Source: Euzebyales bacterium (GTDB taxonomy: Bacteria; Actinomycetota; Nitriliruptoria; Euzebyales; JAHELV01). Taken from it: 64,000 bases of DNA. Of this stretch, positions 1-8,946 are shown piece by piece (the stretch's first letter is position 1; every line of letters starts with the position of its first letter). Location of the stretch: positions 1 through 64,000 of the forward strand of contig DATHVN010000141.1 in NCBI GenBank assembly GCA_035461305.1, given 5' to 3'. Both the position numbers and the translations under genes were made by a program. The notes under the pieces are model-generated. The model ran no database searches. It was not told the origin of the DNA and saw nothing but the letters and a program-made list of their open reading frames with translations.

Positions 1-100
1 CCGGGCGCTGCGGACGCCCGCACGCACGTATCATCGTCGGCTTGCGTACGCACGGCCAGCGAAAGGGCGCCCTGGCCGGCGACGCACGCACAATGAGCGA

Positions 101-134
101 GGAACGGATCGACCCAATTGGGTGGATCCGTTCC
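101..134. terminator. 34-bp near-perfect inverted repeat
   Basis: Ten-base arms (101-110 and 125-134) are exactly complementary. Inside them, after one mismatch, lies a further four-base pair (ACCC/GGGT) closed by an AATT centre. As RNA this is a strong hairpin between whatever lies upstream and the broken peptidase gene. There is no T-run after it, so it may be a terminator lacking a U-tract or a protein-binding palindrome. Confidence 0.45.
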
Positions 135-160
135 GTGTTGACCGAACAAGGACGACCACC

Positions 161-749
161 GTGACCACCGCACTGCGAAGCGCCGATCGCTGGTCGGCGC
201 CGTGCTCGCATCAAGATGCTCGGACCTGCTTGCCGGATCTGCATCGGCCTCGAGCGCGCCGAGACCGCAGCAACTCACCGCCGACGTGAAGGCTCACCGG
301 ATCACGTTGCAGCGGGCCGCCAGCGCTTACGATGCACTGCTGACCGAGCCGTCCCCGGATGCGGTCGGCGACCGACGTCGACCCGCTGGAATGGCCGATC
401 GAGGGACGGCTCGCGTCGACGTACGGTCCCCGGCATGGGCGCATGCGCCGCGGCATCGACGTCGCGGCACCGACCGGGACACCGATCCGCGCCGCCCAGG
501 ACGCAGGGTGGCGTTCGCCGGCTGGAAGGGCGGCGACGGCAATACGGTCGAGGTCGCCCACGACGCGCAGCGGACCCGGTCGGCCCACCAGTCCGAGCTG
601 CTCGTTTCCATCGGCGACACGGTCGAGCGCGGCCACGTGATCGGCCGCGTCGGCACGACCGGGTCGTCAACCGGTTCACACCTGCACTTCGAGGTCAGCG
701 TCGCCGGTCGGATGTCGACCCGCTGAGCGTGCTCCCGATCCGGAGCTGA
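161..749 (+). pseudogene. M23-family peptidoglycan endopeptidase, frameshifted
   Basis: Pieces of one M23 (LytM) metallopeptidase are spread over different frames. A signal-peptide-like start with a helical stretch lies near 180-360. The LytM entry motif (PIEGRLASTYGPRHGR) and the zinc-ligand-type segment GIDVAAPTGTPIRAA lie in a second frame at about 385-500. Return to the first frame gives VAFAGWKGGDGNTVEVAHD and the terminal HLHFEV motif near 680. The natural C-terminus VDPLSVLP is in a third frame and ends at 749. At least three or four indels are therefore needed. An intact protein would be secreted and cleave peptidoglycan cross-links. Either it is a true pseudogene or this stretch has sequence errors. 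Confidence 0.75.
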
Positions 750-821
750 CGCACCGGTCGCAATCCCCGTCTGCCCGTCAGTCGTCGCCGTACTCGGTAG
801 CGTCGACGGCGACACAGCATC

Positions 822-849
822 TTGACGGTCCTGACTGACCGGTTAGTCT
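822..849 (+). promoter_or_regulatory. sigma70-type promoter of the aldehyde dehydrogenase gene
   Basis: A TTGACG -35 box (822-827) and a TAGTCT -10 box (844-849) are separated by 16 bp and lie about 30 bp upstream of the GTG start at 881. The match to the housekeeping consensus is one of the best in the window. Confidence 0.7.
833..848. promoter_or_regulatory. 16-bp operator-like dyad overlapping the promoter
   Basis: GACTGACCGGTTAGTC is a palindrome with one mismatched pair. It covers the 3' part of the spacer and most of the -10 box. The core resembles ACTGACCGGTCAGT-type sites bound by TetR-family repressors. Its position would block RNA polymerase, so repression of the downstream dehydrogenase is likely. 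The regulator is not in this window. Confidence 0.45.
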
Positions 850-880
850 ACGCCGCAGCCACCCGACTGAAGGGCCAGCC

Positions 881-2311
881 GTGCAGCACCCGTTCCTCGC
901 CGGAGCCAGCACCGAACAGGCGGGCGACGAGCTCGTGATCATCGACCCAGCCACCGGACAGATCGTCGACACCGTCGTGGAGGCGGGCGCCGACGGCGTC
1001 GACCGGGCCATCGCGGCCGCGCAGTACGCGGCGCCGGAGTGGGCGGGCACGCCGGCGGGCCGCCGGGGCAGGATCCTCGCGGGTGTCGCCGACGCGATCG
1101 ACGCCCACGCCGGCGAGCTGGCGCCGCTGCTGACCGCGGAGCAGGGCAAGCCGCTGCGCGAGTCGCACCTCGAGCTCCACCGCTGCGCCGAGACCCTACG
1201 GCACTACGCGGGCCTGGCCCTGAACATCCGCGGCAGCGCCGTCACCGACCTCGACCCCGACACACGTGGCATGGTGCTCGCCCGTCCCGTCGGCGTCGTC
1301 GCGGCGATCGTGCCATGGAACTTCCCCACGACGCTGCTGGCCAACAAGCTCGGTCCCGCACTGGTGACAGGCAACACGGTCGTCGCAAAGCCCGACGAGA
1401 CGACTCCCCTCGTGACGCTGCGCCTCGCCGCCATCGCGCACGAGGCCGGTCTGCCGGCCGGAGTGTTCAACGTCGTCTGCGGCACCGGCGAGGTGACGGG
1501 CGCCGCGCTGGTGACCCACCCTGGGATCCGCAAGGTGGCCTTCACGGGGTCGACGCCGGTCGGCAAGCAGATCATGGCCAGCGCCGCCGACGACCTCAAG
1601 CGCGTGACGCTGGAGCTCGGCGGGTCCGACCCGCTGATCGTCTGCGCGGACGCCGACGTCGACGCCGCCATCAGCGCTGCGTCGATGGGCCGGTTCTTCA
1701 ACTGCGGCCAGGCCTGTCTGGCCGTCAAACGGGTGTACGCCGACGATGCCGTCGCCGAGCGCGTCGCTGACGGGCTGGGTCGCAAGGCGGCCAAGCTCGT
1801 CGTCGGCCCCGGCATGGCGAAGGGGACCCAGATCGGTCCGATGCACGCCGCCGAGGGGCGGGACCTGATCGCCGCCCAACTCGCCGACGCCGTGGCATCC
1901 GGCGGTGAGGTGTTGGCGGGCGGTGGCGTCCCCGAGGGCGAGGCATACGACGATGGCTGGTACCACGAGCCGACCGTCGTGTACGAGCCCTCGCACGACT
2001 CCCGCGTGTCGACCGAGGAGACGTTCGGGCCGGTGCTGCCCGTGTGGGCGGTCTCCGGCCTCGACGAGGCGATCGACCGCGCCAACGCATCACCGTTCGG
2101 GCTCGGCTCGTCGGTGTGGACGAGCAACCTCTCAGCGGCCATGGCGGCCGCCGAGCGCATCGAGGCCGGCTACACGTGGATCAACGCCGCGACCAAGGTG
2201 TACGACGAGCTCCCGTTCGGCGGCGTCAAGCAGAGTGGCTACGGCAAGGAGCACGGCATCGAAGCGCTCGGCTACTACACGGAGCAGAAGTCGGTGGTCA
2301 TCCGCGCCTGA
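881..2311 (+). CDS. NAD(P)-dependent aldehyde dehydrogenase (succinate-semialdehyde type)
   Basis: 476 residues, the usual length of the aldehyde dehydrogenase superfamily. The nucleotide-binding entry PWNFPTTLLANK, the FTGSTPVGKQI turn, the glutamate motif VTLELGGSDP and the catalytic cysteine in FNCGQACLA (about Cys279) are all present. Such enzymes oxidise an aldehyde to the acid through a thiohemiacetal on that cysteine, reducing NAD(P)+, in the cytosol. The overall pattern is closest to succinate-semialdehyde or lactaldehyde dehydrogenases, but substrate cannot be read from sequence. The GTG start lies about 30 bp behind a strong promoter with an overlapping dyad, so the gene is probably inducible and monocistronic. 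Confidence 0.9.
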   Translation: MQHPFLAGASTEQAGDELVIIDPATGQIVDTVVEAGADGVDRAIAAAQYAAPEWAGTPAGRRGRILAGVADAIDAHAGELAPLLTAEQGKPLRESHLELHRCAETLRHYAGLALNIRGSAVTDLDPDTRGMVLARPVGVVAAIVPWNFPTTLLANKLGPALVTGNTVVAKPDETTPLVTLRLAAIAHEAGLPAGVFNVVCGTGEVTGAALVTHPGIRKVAFTGSTPVGKQIMASAADDLKRVTLELGGSDPLIVCADADVDAAISAASMGRFFNCGQACLAVKRVYADDAVAERVADGLGRKAAKLVVGPGMAKGTQIGPMHAAEGRDLIAAQLADAVASGGEVLAGGGVPEGEAYDDGWYHEPTVVYEPSHDSRVSTEETFGPVLPVWAVSGLDEAIDRANASPFGLGSSVWTSNLSAAMAAAERIEAGYTWINAATKVYDELPFGGVKQSGYGKEHGIEALGYYTEQKSVVIRA

Positions 2312-2513
2312 CGGCTCGCCGACCGCCGCACGTCGGCGTGGGGCCGTCGGCCGCACAGGGTGATCGGCCTGACGCGCATCGGCGGCACACGGTGAGGGGC
2401 CCGATGGAGGCCGCATCAGCGACGGGGCAGGCGGACGCGCTGAGCGCCATCCTGGTGACGCCACCCGCGCCTGCAGGGCCCGGCCCCGACGACCGCTGCG
2501 AGCAGATCCCACC

Positions 2514-4004
2514 GTGCCAGAGCCCGATCCTCCGGCCGCCTCGACACCACCGGCTGCCACCGTGCGCGACGTCTTCGCGCCCGAACGGCGCGCCGCGGCG
2601 ACGGCGATCCTGTTGACGGTCGCGCTGGCGGCGTTCGAGGGGCTAGCCGTCAGCGCGGCGCTGCCGCAGGTCGCCGCCGACCTGGGCAGCGTCGACCTTC
2701 TGCCCTGGGTCATCACCGCCTTCGGTCTGACATCCGGTGTGGCGACGGTCGCGACCGGCGCACTGATCGACGGCATCGGTGCGTCCCGGGTGTTCCGCGT
2801 CGCGGTCGCGTTGTTCACGATCGGCGGCGTCGCCGCGGGGCTGGCCGGGTCGATGCCGTGGATGATCGCGGCGCGCCTGGTCCATGGGGCGGGGGCCGGC
2901 GCCACGATCGCGGTGGGGCTCGCAGCCGTCGGGCTGGTCTTCCCGCGGGAGCTGGTGGGACGCGCCTTCGCGCTCAACTCGACCGTCTGGGGCGTGATGG
3001 GTGTCGCCGCGCCGGCGCTGGCGGCCGCGATGCTGACGGTAGGGTCCTGGCGCTGGATCTTCCTGGTCAACCTGCCGCTGGGCCTGGTCGCGCTGCTCGC
3101 CGGCTGGCGGGCGCTGCCGGACCACGGCACCGCGCAACGGACCCCGCCCGACGTCGTCGGCCTCGGACTGGTCGCCGTCTTCACCGCGCTGCTGCTCATC
3201 GGCGTGGATGCGCTGGGCCCCGGATCCCTCGCGGCCGGCATCGTCGCCGTCGCGGTCGGCTGGGTGTACGTGCGACGGGCGCGCGGGCGCGACGCCGCCG
3301 TCATCCGCCCCCGACACGTGCTGGACGCTCCGTTCGGTCCGCTGGCGTGGTCGATCTCGCTGCTGCTCACGGGCGCCATCGCGGTCGCGTCCTTCGTCCC
3401 GCTGTACGTCCAGGGTGGGCGCGGTGCCGGTACGGCGCTGACCGCCTGGTCGGTGCTGTTCTTCACCGTCGGCTGGACGACCGGGGCGAACGCCGGATCC
3501 AAGTTGCTCGACCGTGTCGCCGAATCGACGGTCGTGGCCGGCAGCTTCGCCGTCGCGGCACCGGCTGCCTTCGTCGTCGCGGCGCTCGCGGCCGTCGACG
3601 CCCCGCTGTGGATGGTCTTCGTGGCGCTCACCGTGCAGGGCATCGGCGTGGGTGCGGCCACCAACGCCGCGCTCACGCTGCTGCGGGCGGTCGCAGGCGA
3701 CGATGAGCTGGGCCGCGCCACCGCTGCCCACCAGTTCCTGCGCAACCAGGGCATCACGGTCGGGGCGGCGCTCGGTGGGGCGACCATCCTGGTGGTGGTG
3801 GCCCGGCGCATCGGCGACATCGAGCGGGTCCGCGACCTGCTGGCGGGTACGACCGACGTCACCTCGGCGGCCGTTGCCGACGCCATCGCCGTGGGGTTCG
3901 CCACGGCCGCACTCGCGGGCGCGGCCGTGATCGTCGCCGGCGCCGTTCCGCTCGTGGCACTGCGTCGCAGCCTGGCGGCCGCCCGTCGCCGCCGGCGGGG
4001 CTGA
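2514..4004 (+). CDS. MFS transporter (drug/proton antiporter type)
   Basis: 496 residues with a short hydrophilic N-terminus and then many hydrophobic helices. The first helix ends in ALPQVAADLG, typical of multidrug major-facilitator proteins in the DHA2-like group. Length and helix density suggest 12 to 14 membrane segments. The final helix is followed by a short basic tail. These pumps sit in the inner membrane and expel drugs or metabolites in exchange for protons; the substrate here is unknown. It converges with the MATE gene, with only 10 bp between stop codons. The GTG at 2514 follows a 200-bp spacer, and a slightly later start cannot be excluded. Confidence 0.85.
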   Translation: MPEPDPPAASTPPAATVRDVFAPERRAAATAILLTVALAAFEGLAVSAALPQVAADLGSVDLLPWVITAFGLTSGVATVATGALIDGIGASRVFRVAVALFTIGGVAAGLAGSMPWMIAARLVHGAGAGATIAVGLAAVGLVFPRELVGRAFALNSTVWGVMGVAAPALAAAMLTVGSWRWIFLVNLPLGLVALLAGWRALPDHGTAQRTPPDVVGLGLVAVFTALLLIGVDALGPGSLAAGIVAVAVGWVYVRRARGRDAAVIRPRHVLDAPFGPLAWSISLLLTGAIAVASFVPLYVQGGRGAGTALTAWSVLFFTVGWTTGANAGSKLLDRVAESTVVAGSFAVAAPAAFVVAALAAVDAPLWMVFVALTVQGIGVGAATNAALTLLRAVAGDDELGRATAAHQFLRNQGITVGAALGGATILVVVARRIGDIERVRDLLAGTTDVTSAAVADAIAVGFATAALAGAAVIVAGAVPLVALRRSLAAARRRRRG

Positions 4005-4014
4005 CGGCCCGACG

Positions 4015-5319
4015 TCAGCGGTCCGCCACGACCGCCCAGGCGCCCGAGCGCAGGCGCCACACCGTCAGCGCCGCGCGCGTGACCATCATGACGACCATGC
4101 CGACCCAGATGCCCGGCAGCCCCCAGCCGAAGTGCAGCGACAGCAGGCAGACGGGGACGAGGCCACCCAGTGACGCGAGCGCGGTCGACCACCACAGGAA
4201 ACGGAAGTCCGCGGCCCCCATGAGGATGCCGTCCAGCACGAACACCACGCCGCCGATCGGCTGCAGCAGCGCCACCAGACCCCAGACGGCCCGCGCGGCG
4301 GCCAGCACGTCCGCGTCGGTGGTGAACACGGCGGGCAACACGTCGGCCGCGAGCAGGTAGACCGCACCGACGAGGAAGCCGAAGCCGGTCCCCCACGCCA
4401 GCAGGCGCAGGGCGGTGCCGCGGGCATCGGCGACGAGGCCGGCGCCGAGCGCGGTCGCGATCATCGCCTGCCCCGCGATCGCGAAGCCGTCCTGCACGAG
4501 CGCCAGCATCGTCCACAGCTCGCGCGCGATCTGGTGCGCGGCCACCTCGACGGTGCCCATGCGCGTCGCCACCGCCGTCGAGATCAGCAGGCCCGACAGC
4601 AGCGCGGCGGTCCGCAGGAACAGGTCGCGCGAGATGCCGACGATGCGGCGCATCGCGGCCGGCTCGACGCGCAGCGCCGGCGGAGCCAGACGCCGTCGCC
4701 CGAGCACGAGGAAGGTCGCGGCTCCGACGGTCTGGGCGATCAGCGTGCCCATCGCCGCGCCGGCGATCCCCATGTCGAGCGGGTAGATCAGTACCCAGCT
4801 CAGCACGGCGTTGCCGAGGTTGACGGTGATCGTGATCCACAGCGGCGTGCGCATGTCCATGCTGCCGCGGAAGGCACCGTGACCCACGAGCACGACCAGC
4901 ACGGGCACCGACGCCAGCGCACGGATGCGCAGGTAGACCTCCGCGGCGCCTGCGACCTCACCCTCGGCGCCCATGAGGCGCACCAGCAGGGGGGCCGCCA
5001 CTTCGAACGCGATGGTGACCGCCACGCCGAGCGAGACGGCCAGCCACAGAGCCTGCAACGCGTAGGTCGCGGCCTCCTGAGGCCGTCCGGCGCCGCGCAG
5101 GCGCGCGACCTCGGCTGTCGTGCCGTAGGTCAGGACGTTGAAGCCGAAGAACGCCAGCGTGAACAGCGCGACGCTGACGCCGAGGCCGGCCAGCGGCACC
5201 GCGCCGAGCCGTCCGACGAGCGCGGTGTCGACCAGGCTGAGCAGCGGATCGGCCGCCAGCGCGGCCATGGCAGGCAGCGCGAGCCCGACGATCTCACGGT
5301 CGCGGGTCGCCAGGCGCAT
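4015..5319 (-). CDS. MATE family efflux transporter (DinF-like)
   Basis: 434 residues, almost wholly hydrophobic, with the two-fold repeated architecture of MATE proteins. The N-terminus LALPAMAALAADPLLSLVDT followed by ALVGRLGAVPLAGLG is a hallmark of the DinF branch. About 12 transmembrane helices are expected. MATE proteins export cationic drugs or oxidised compounds using Na+ or H+ gradients. The ATG start faces the arfB gene with a 43-bp divergent spacer that contains the dyad CCACC-N4-GGTGG (5324-5337), so the two genes may share regulatory DNA. Confidence 0.9.
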   Translation of the reverse strand: MRLATRDREIVGLALPAMAALAADPLLSLVDTALVGRLGAVPLAGLGVSVALFTLAFFGFNVLTYGTTAEVARLRGAGRPQEAATYALQALWLAVSLGVAVTIAFEVAAPLLVRLMGAEGEVAGAAEVYLRIRALASVPVLVVLVGHGAFRGSMDMRTPLWITITVNLGNAVLSWVLIYPLDMGIAGAAMGTLIAQTVGAATFLVLGRRRLAPPALRVEPAAMRRIVGISRDLFLRTAALLSGLLISTAVATRMGTVEVAAHQIARELWTMLALVQDGFAIAGQAMIATALGAGLVADARGTALRLLAWGTGFGFLVGAVYLLAADVLPAVFTTDADVLAAARAVWGLVALLQPIGGVVFVLDGILMGAADFRFLWWSTALASLGGLVPVCLLSLHFGWGLPGIWVGMVVMMVTRAALTVWRLRSGAWAVVADR

Positions 5320-5362
5320 CGGGCCACCCTACGGTGGACCGGTCCGAGCACCGGAGCCCACC

Positions 5363-5794
5363 GTGAGCGACGATCTGGTGCTGGCCGACGGCACCACGAT
5401 CACCGCCGACGAGCTGGATGTCAGCTTCGTGCGGGCGGGCGGGCCGGGCGGACAGCACGTCAACACCAGCGCGACGAAGGTGGAGCTGCGCTTCGACGTG
5501 GCTGGCAGCCGGTCCCTGGACCGAGCCCAGAAGGATCGCGTCACCGCAGCGCTGGCGTCCAGGCTGACGACCGACGGCGTGCTCGTGCTGCAGGCTGGTG
5601 AGTTCCGCTCGCAGGCACGCAACCGCGAGGCCGCGGTGGGACGCCTGCGCAACCTGCTCGACGATGCGCTGCGGCCGCGCCGCCGGCGCATCCCCACGCG
5701 CGTCCCGCGCGCCGAGCGCCGCCGGCGGCGTGAGCGCAAACGCCGTCGCAGCGAGCGCAAGCGGCTGAGGCGGGCGCCCGACCCGGACGCCTGA
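5363..5794 (+). CDS. arfB: alternative ribosome-rescue factor ArfB (peptidyl-tRNA hydrolase)
   Basis: 143 residues. The catalytic GGQ motif sits in RAGGPGGQHVNTSATKV near residues 23-40, as in YaeJ/ICT1. It is followed by the short alpha/beta domain and a long Arg/Lys-rich C-terminal tail (roughly residues 105-143) that threads into the empty mRNA channel of stalled ribosomes. The protein hydrolyses peptidyl-tRNA on non-stop ribosomes as a backup to tmRNA. The GTG at 5363 fits the family N-terminus; the frame is open further upstream, but that part overlaps the divergent MATE gene and is not conserved in type. Confidence 0.92.
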   Translation: MSDDLVLADGTTITADELDVSFVRAGGPGGQHVNTSATKVELRFDVAGSRSLDRAQKDRVTAALASRLTTDGVLVLQAGEFRSQARNREAAVGRLRNLLDDALRPRRRRIPTRVPRAERRRRRERKRRRSERKRLRRAPDPDA

Positions 5795-5825
5795 GCAACT
5801 CCGCCGCGCCCGCCGGACGACCCGC

Positions 5826-6212
5826 TCACCCGCGCGTCCGCAGGGACCGCCAGTGCCGCTCGGCGTCCTGCCAGACGTCGAGGGGCTCGATCACGTCGGT
5901 GACGGCTTCGAGCAGCACCTCGAGCTCGTCGGTCCCCAGCGCCGTCGCCCGCGTGGGCTCGATGTGCGCGAGCGCCTCGGTGATCGCCGCGCGACAGGCC
6001 CGCCACTGCGGCTCGACCTCCGCGACGTGCCACGCGCCGACCTCGCCTTCCACGGCCCGCAACTCGTCGCGCAGCAGGTCCAGCCCGACCGGGATCGGCA
6101 CGGGGTCGACCCGGCCGACCGGCAGGCAGCCGAGCAGCGCCTGCCGCGCGTCCTCGACCCGCTGAGCCTGCGCGGCGAAGGCCGCCCATGGCGCGGACAG
6201 GTGAGCGGGCAT
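5826..6212 (-). CDS. conserved hypothetical protein, helical
   Basis: 128 residues, starting at the ATG at 6212; a GTG about five codons upstream is an alternative. The protein is predicted almost entirely alpha-helical and acidic, with spaced Trp residues (SAPWAAF, GAWHVAEVEPQWRAC, LDVWQDAERHW). No signal peptide, membrane segment or catalytic motif is visible and I do not recognise the family. It ends 31 bp from arfB (convergent) and is divergent from the GNAT/acyl-CoA-synthetase fusion gene. Confidence 0.6.
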   Translation of the reverse strand: MPAHLSAPWAAFAAQAQRVEDARQALLGCLPVGRVDPVPIPVGLDLLRDELRAVEGEVGAWHVAEVEPQWRACRAAITEALAHIEPTRATALGTDELEVLLEAVTDVIEPLDVWQDAERHWRSLRTRG

Positions 6213-6325
6213 CCGTCTGCGTCTGAACACGGTCCACACGCTACGACGCAGCGGTCGGCCATGGGCCGGGCCGTATCGCACGGCTAGGGTCGTACTGCCG
6301 ACCGACACCGGGACCACGACGACCG

Positions 6326-8764
6326 ATGCCTCTGGATCTCGCGCGCTACGTCCACGACGTCGCCCTGCGCGACGGCCGGACCGTGCGCATCCGCCCCATC
6401 CGTCCGGACGACCTCGACGCGATGATGGAGATGTGGTCGCGCCTTTCGATGGACACCATCCGGCTGCGCTTCTTCGCGCCACGCCGGATGGAGCGCGAGC
6501 AGATGCGGCACTTCACCGAGGTCGACTACGAGGACCGCTTCGCGTTGGTCGCCGCACGCGGTGACCGGCTGATCGGCGTGTCGCGGTTCGACCGCCTGCC
6601 CTACGATCGGCACGCCGCGGAGTTCGCGGTCCTCGTCGAGGACGCCGAGCAGGGCAATGGTGTGGGGACGGTCCTCCTGCGCGGCCTGCTCACACCGGCC
6701 CAGGACCTCGGGGTCACGAACTTCAAGGGCAGCTTCCTGCGCGACAACCGGCGGATGCGGGAGGTGCTGACCGCCGCGGGCCTCGAGCCGGTCTTCACCA
6801 ACGTGGACGGGGCCGTCGAGACCAGCTTCCGCGCCGTGCCGTCGGATGCGTTCCTGCGCAGCGCGGACGAGCGGGACCGTTGGGCCGCGGTGGAGGCGAT
6901 GCGGGCGGTTCTGATGCCGGACACCGTCGCGGTGATCGGCGCGTCCCGGGACACCGACAAGCTGGGCGGCATGGTCTTCGCCAACCTGCGTCGGCGGTAC
7001 CGCGGGACGCTGTTCGCGGTCAACCCGCACGCCGAGGAGGTGCAGGGCGAGCCGGCGTACGCGACGGTCGACGACTGCCCGCAGGTGCCCGACACCGTGA
7101 TCGTGTGCGTCCCGCCCGCCGCGGTCGTCGATGTGGTCATCGCCGCCGCGCGGGCGGGCAGCCGGGCCGCCGTGATCATCACGGCCCCGGGCGCCGACCT
7201 CGGCGGAGCCGACCTGCTCGACGTCGCGCGGTCACACGGCATCCGCGTCGTCGGGCCGGCGAGCATGGGCGTGCTCAACGCGACCGACGACGTGCGCATG
7301 AACGCGACCGTCTCCGACGCGTTCCCCGACCCGGGGGGCCTGGCATTCCTCAGCCAGTCAGGTGCGCTCGGCCTGGCCGTCCTCGCCCGCGCGCGTGCGC
7401 TCGGCCTCGGGCTGTCGAGCTTCGTCAGCGTCGGGGCCAAGTCCGACATCTCGGGCAACGACCTCCTGCAGTTCTGGGAGTCCGACAACGCGACCGACGT
7501 GATCCTGCTGTACCTCGAGTCGTTCGGGAACCCAGAGAAGTTCGGTCGGATCGCCAGGCGCGTCGGCCGCTCGACGCCGATCGTCGTCGTCAAGGCGGGG
7601 CGCAGCACCGCCAGCGAGCGCCGAGCGGCCGGCGGCCGGGCGGCCTACGCCGACGACGCCGCCGTCGACGCGCTGTTCGCGCAGGCCGGCGTCATCCGCA
7701 CACGCACGCTCGCGGAGCTGTTCGACGTCGCGTCGGTGCTGTCGGCCCAGGCGCTGCCCGTTGGGCGGCGGGTGGGGATCATCAGCAACGGCAGAGGTCC
7801 GGGGACGCTTGCCGCCGATGCCTGCGACGCGGCGGGCCTCGAGATCAGTGAGCTCTCGCAGGCGACCCGCGACCGGCTGGAGGAGCTGCTGCCGGTGTCG
7901 ACCCGGATCGACAACCCGGTCGACATCAGCCCGGCGACGCCTGCACCGGTGTACGGCGACGCCCTGCGCGCCGTTGCCGACGATCCGGCCGTCGACCTCG
8001 TGCTGTCGGTCTTCGTGCCACCCATCGGCACCCGTGCGGGTGACATCGCGAAGGAGATCGCAGCGGCCCGCGCCGACATCGACGATTCGACGCCGATGGT
8101 CAGCGTCGTCATGGCGGTGACCGACGACACCGGCGACGGCGCCCGGAGGGGTGTGCCCACGTTCGCCTTCCCGGAGGACGCCGCGCGGGCGCTGGGTCAC
8201 GTCGCACAGTACGCCGAGTGGCGGCGCCGCCCGCTCGGCCACGTGGTCGAGGTGACCGACGCCGACGTCGACGCCGCCCGGTCGATCGTCGAGAATGCGC
8301 TGGCCGACAGCGACGATCGCGACCTGAGCGACGCGCAGATCCACGAGCTGCTGGGGACCGTGGGATTGACCATCTCCGAGGACGGCGCGGCCCGCGACGA
8401 CGGCGTCACGATGGTCGTCGGCGTCCGTCACGACCCGATGTTCGGATCGGTGCTGCTCGTCGGCATCGGCGGTGCACTCGTCGACCTGCTCGCCGACGTC
8501 CGGATCCGCCTGCATCCGGTCACCGAACACGACGTCGACGACATGCTCGCTGAGCTGCGCGGCTTCCCGCTGCTCATCGGCGACACTGGCGCGCCGCCCG
8601 TCGACCTGGACGCCCTGCGCAACGTGCTGTTCCGCGTCAACGCGCTCGTGGAGGCGGTCGACGAGATCGATGAGCTGGACCTGCAGCCGGTCGTCGCGAT
8701 GTCCGACGGGATCCGGCTGGCAGGGGGACGCATCCGCATCGCCCGGCACGGCCACGGCGTGTGA
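6326..8764 (+). CDS. GNAT acetyltransferase fused to NDP-forming acyl-CoA synthetase domains
   Basis: 812 residues. Residues 1-170 form a GNAT domain (NGVGTVLLRGLL is the acetyl-CoA loop). Residues about 190-300 form a CoA-binding Rossmann domain (TVAVIGASRDTDKLGGMVF). Residues about 300-480 form the succinyl-CoA-ligase-like domain (FLSQSGALGLA). The C-terminus holds only the second half of an ATP-grasp domain (GVRHDPMFGSVLLVGIGGAL). This is the actinobacterial order of the Pat protein-lysine acetyltransferases, which acetylate and silence acetyl-CoA synthetase. The ATP-grasp N-lobe, with the expected lysine and HKSD-type motif, appears to be missing (about 75-85 residues), so synthetase activity is unlikely although acetylation and CoA sensing may persist. 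Confidence 0.85.
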   Translation: MPLDLARYVHDVALRDGRTVRIRPIRPDDLDAMMEMWSRLSMDTIRLRFFAPRRMEREQMRHFTEVDYEDRFALVAARGDRLIGVSRFDRLPYDRHAAEFAVLVEDAEQGNGVGTVLLRGLLTPAQDLGVTNFKGSFLRDNRRMREVLTAAGLEPVFTNVDGAVETSFRAVPSDAFLRSADERDRWAAVEAMRAVLMPDTVAVIGASRDTDKLGGMVFANLRRRYRGTLFAVNPHAEEVQGEPAYATVDDCPQVPDTVIVCVPPAAVVDVVIAAARAGSRAAVIITAPGADLGGADLLDVARSHGIRVVGPASMGVLNATDDVRMNATVSDAFPDPGGLAFLSQSGALGLAVLARARALGLGLSSFVSVGAKSDISGNDLLQFWESDNATDVILLYLESFGNPEKFGRIARRVGRSTPIVVVKAGRSTASERRAAGGRAAYADDAAVDALFAQAGVIRTRTLAELFDVASVLSAQALPVGRRVGIISNGRGPGTLAADACDAAGLEISELSQATRDRLEELLPVSTRIDNPVDISPATPAPVYGDALRAVADDPAVDLVLSVFVPPIGTRAGDIAKEIAAARADIDDSTPMVSVVMAVTDDTGDGARRGVPTFAFPEDAARALGHVAQYAEWRRRPLGHVVEVTDADVDAARSIVENALADSDDRDLSDAQIHELLGTVGLTISEDGAARDDGVTMVVGVRHDPMFGSVLLVGIGGALVDLLADVRIRLHPVTEHDVDDMLAELRGFPLLIGDTGAPPVDLDALRNVLFRVNALVEAVDEIDELDLQPVVAMSDGIRLAGGRIRIARHGHGV

Positions 8765-8946
8765 GCCGCGCCGCCTCGTCACCGGCGGTGTCGACGACCG
8801 ACCGGCCCCTGAGCGCCGCCAAGCAACGTTGTTGCATGCCGGCCGCGGAGAGATCCGCGCAGCGTGCGTACGATGAGTGGTCACGTCACTGGCGGGATCA
8901 CGGGTGGCGTGATGACACCGAGCCCTCGACCGGACCACAGTCGACA

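Noticed and set aside
2132-4840. 902-codon open frame on the minus strand opposite the MFS and MATE genes
   Set aside because: It has Arg/Ala/Pro-rich low-complexity content with no domain, spans two well-supported genes and is explained by high G+C removing stop codons.
8765-8946. Cobalamin or SAM riboswitch before metH
   Set aside because: No conserved B12-box or SAM-riboswitch core could be found in the 182-bp spacer; only a short dyad (GCAAC-GTT-GTTGC, 8823-8835) is present.
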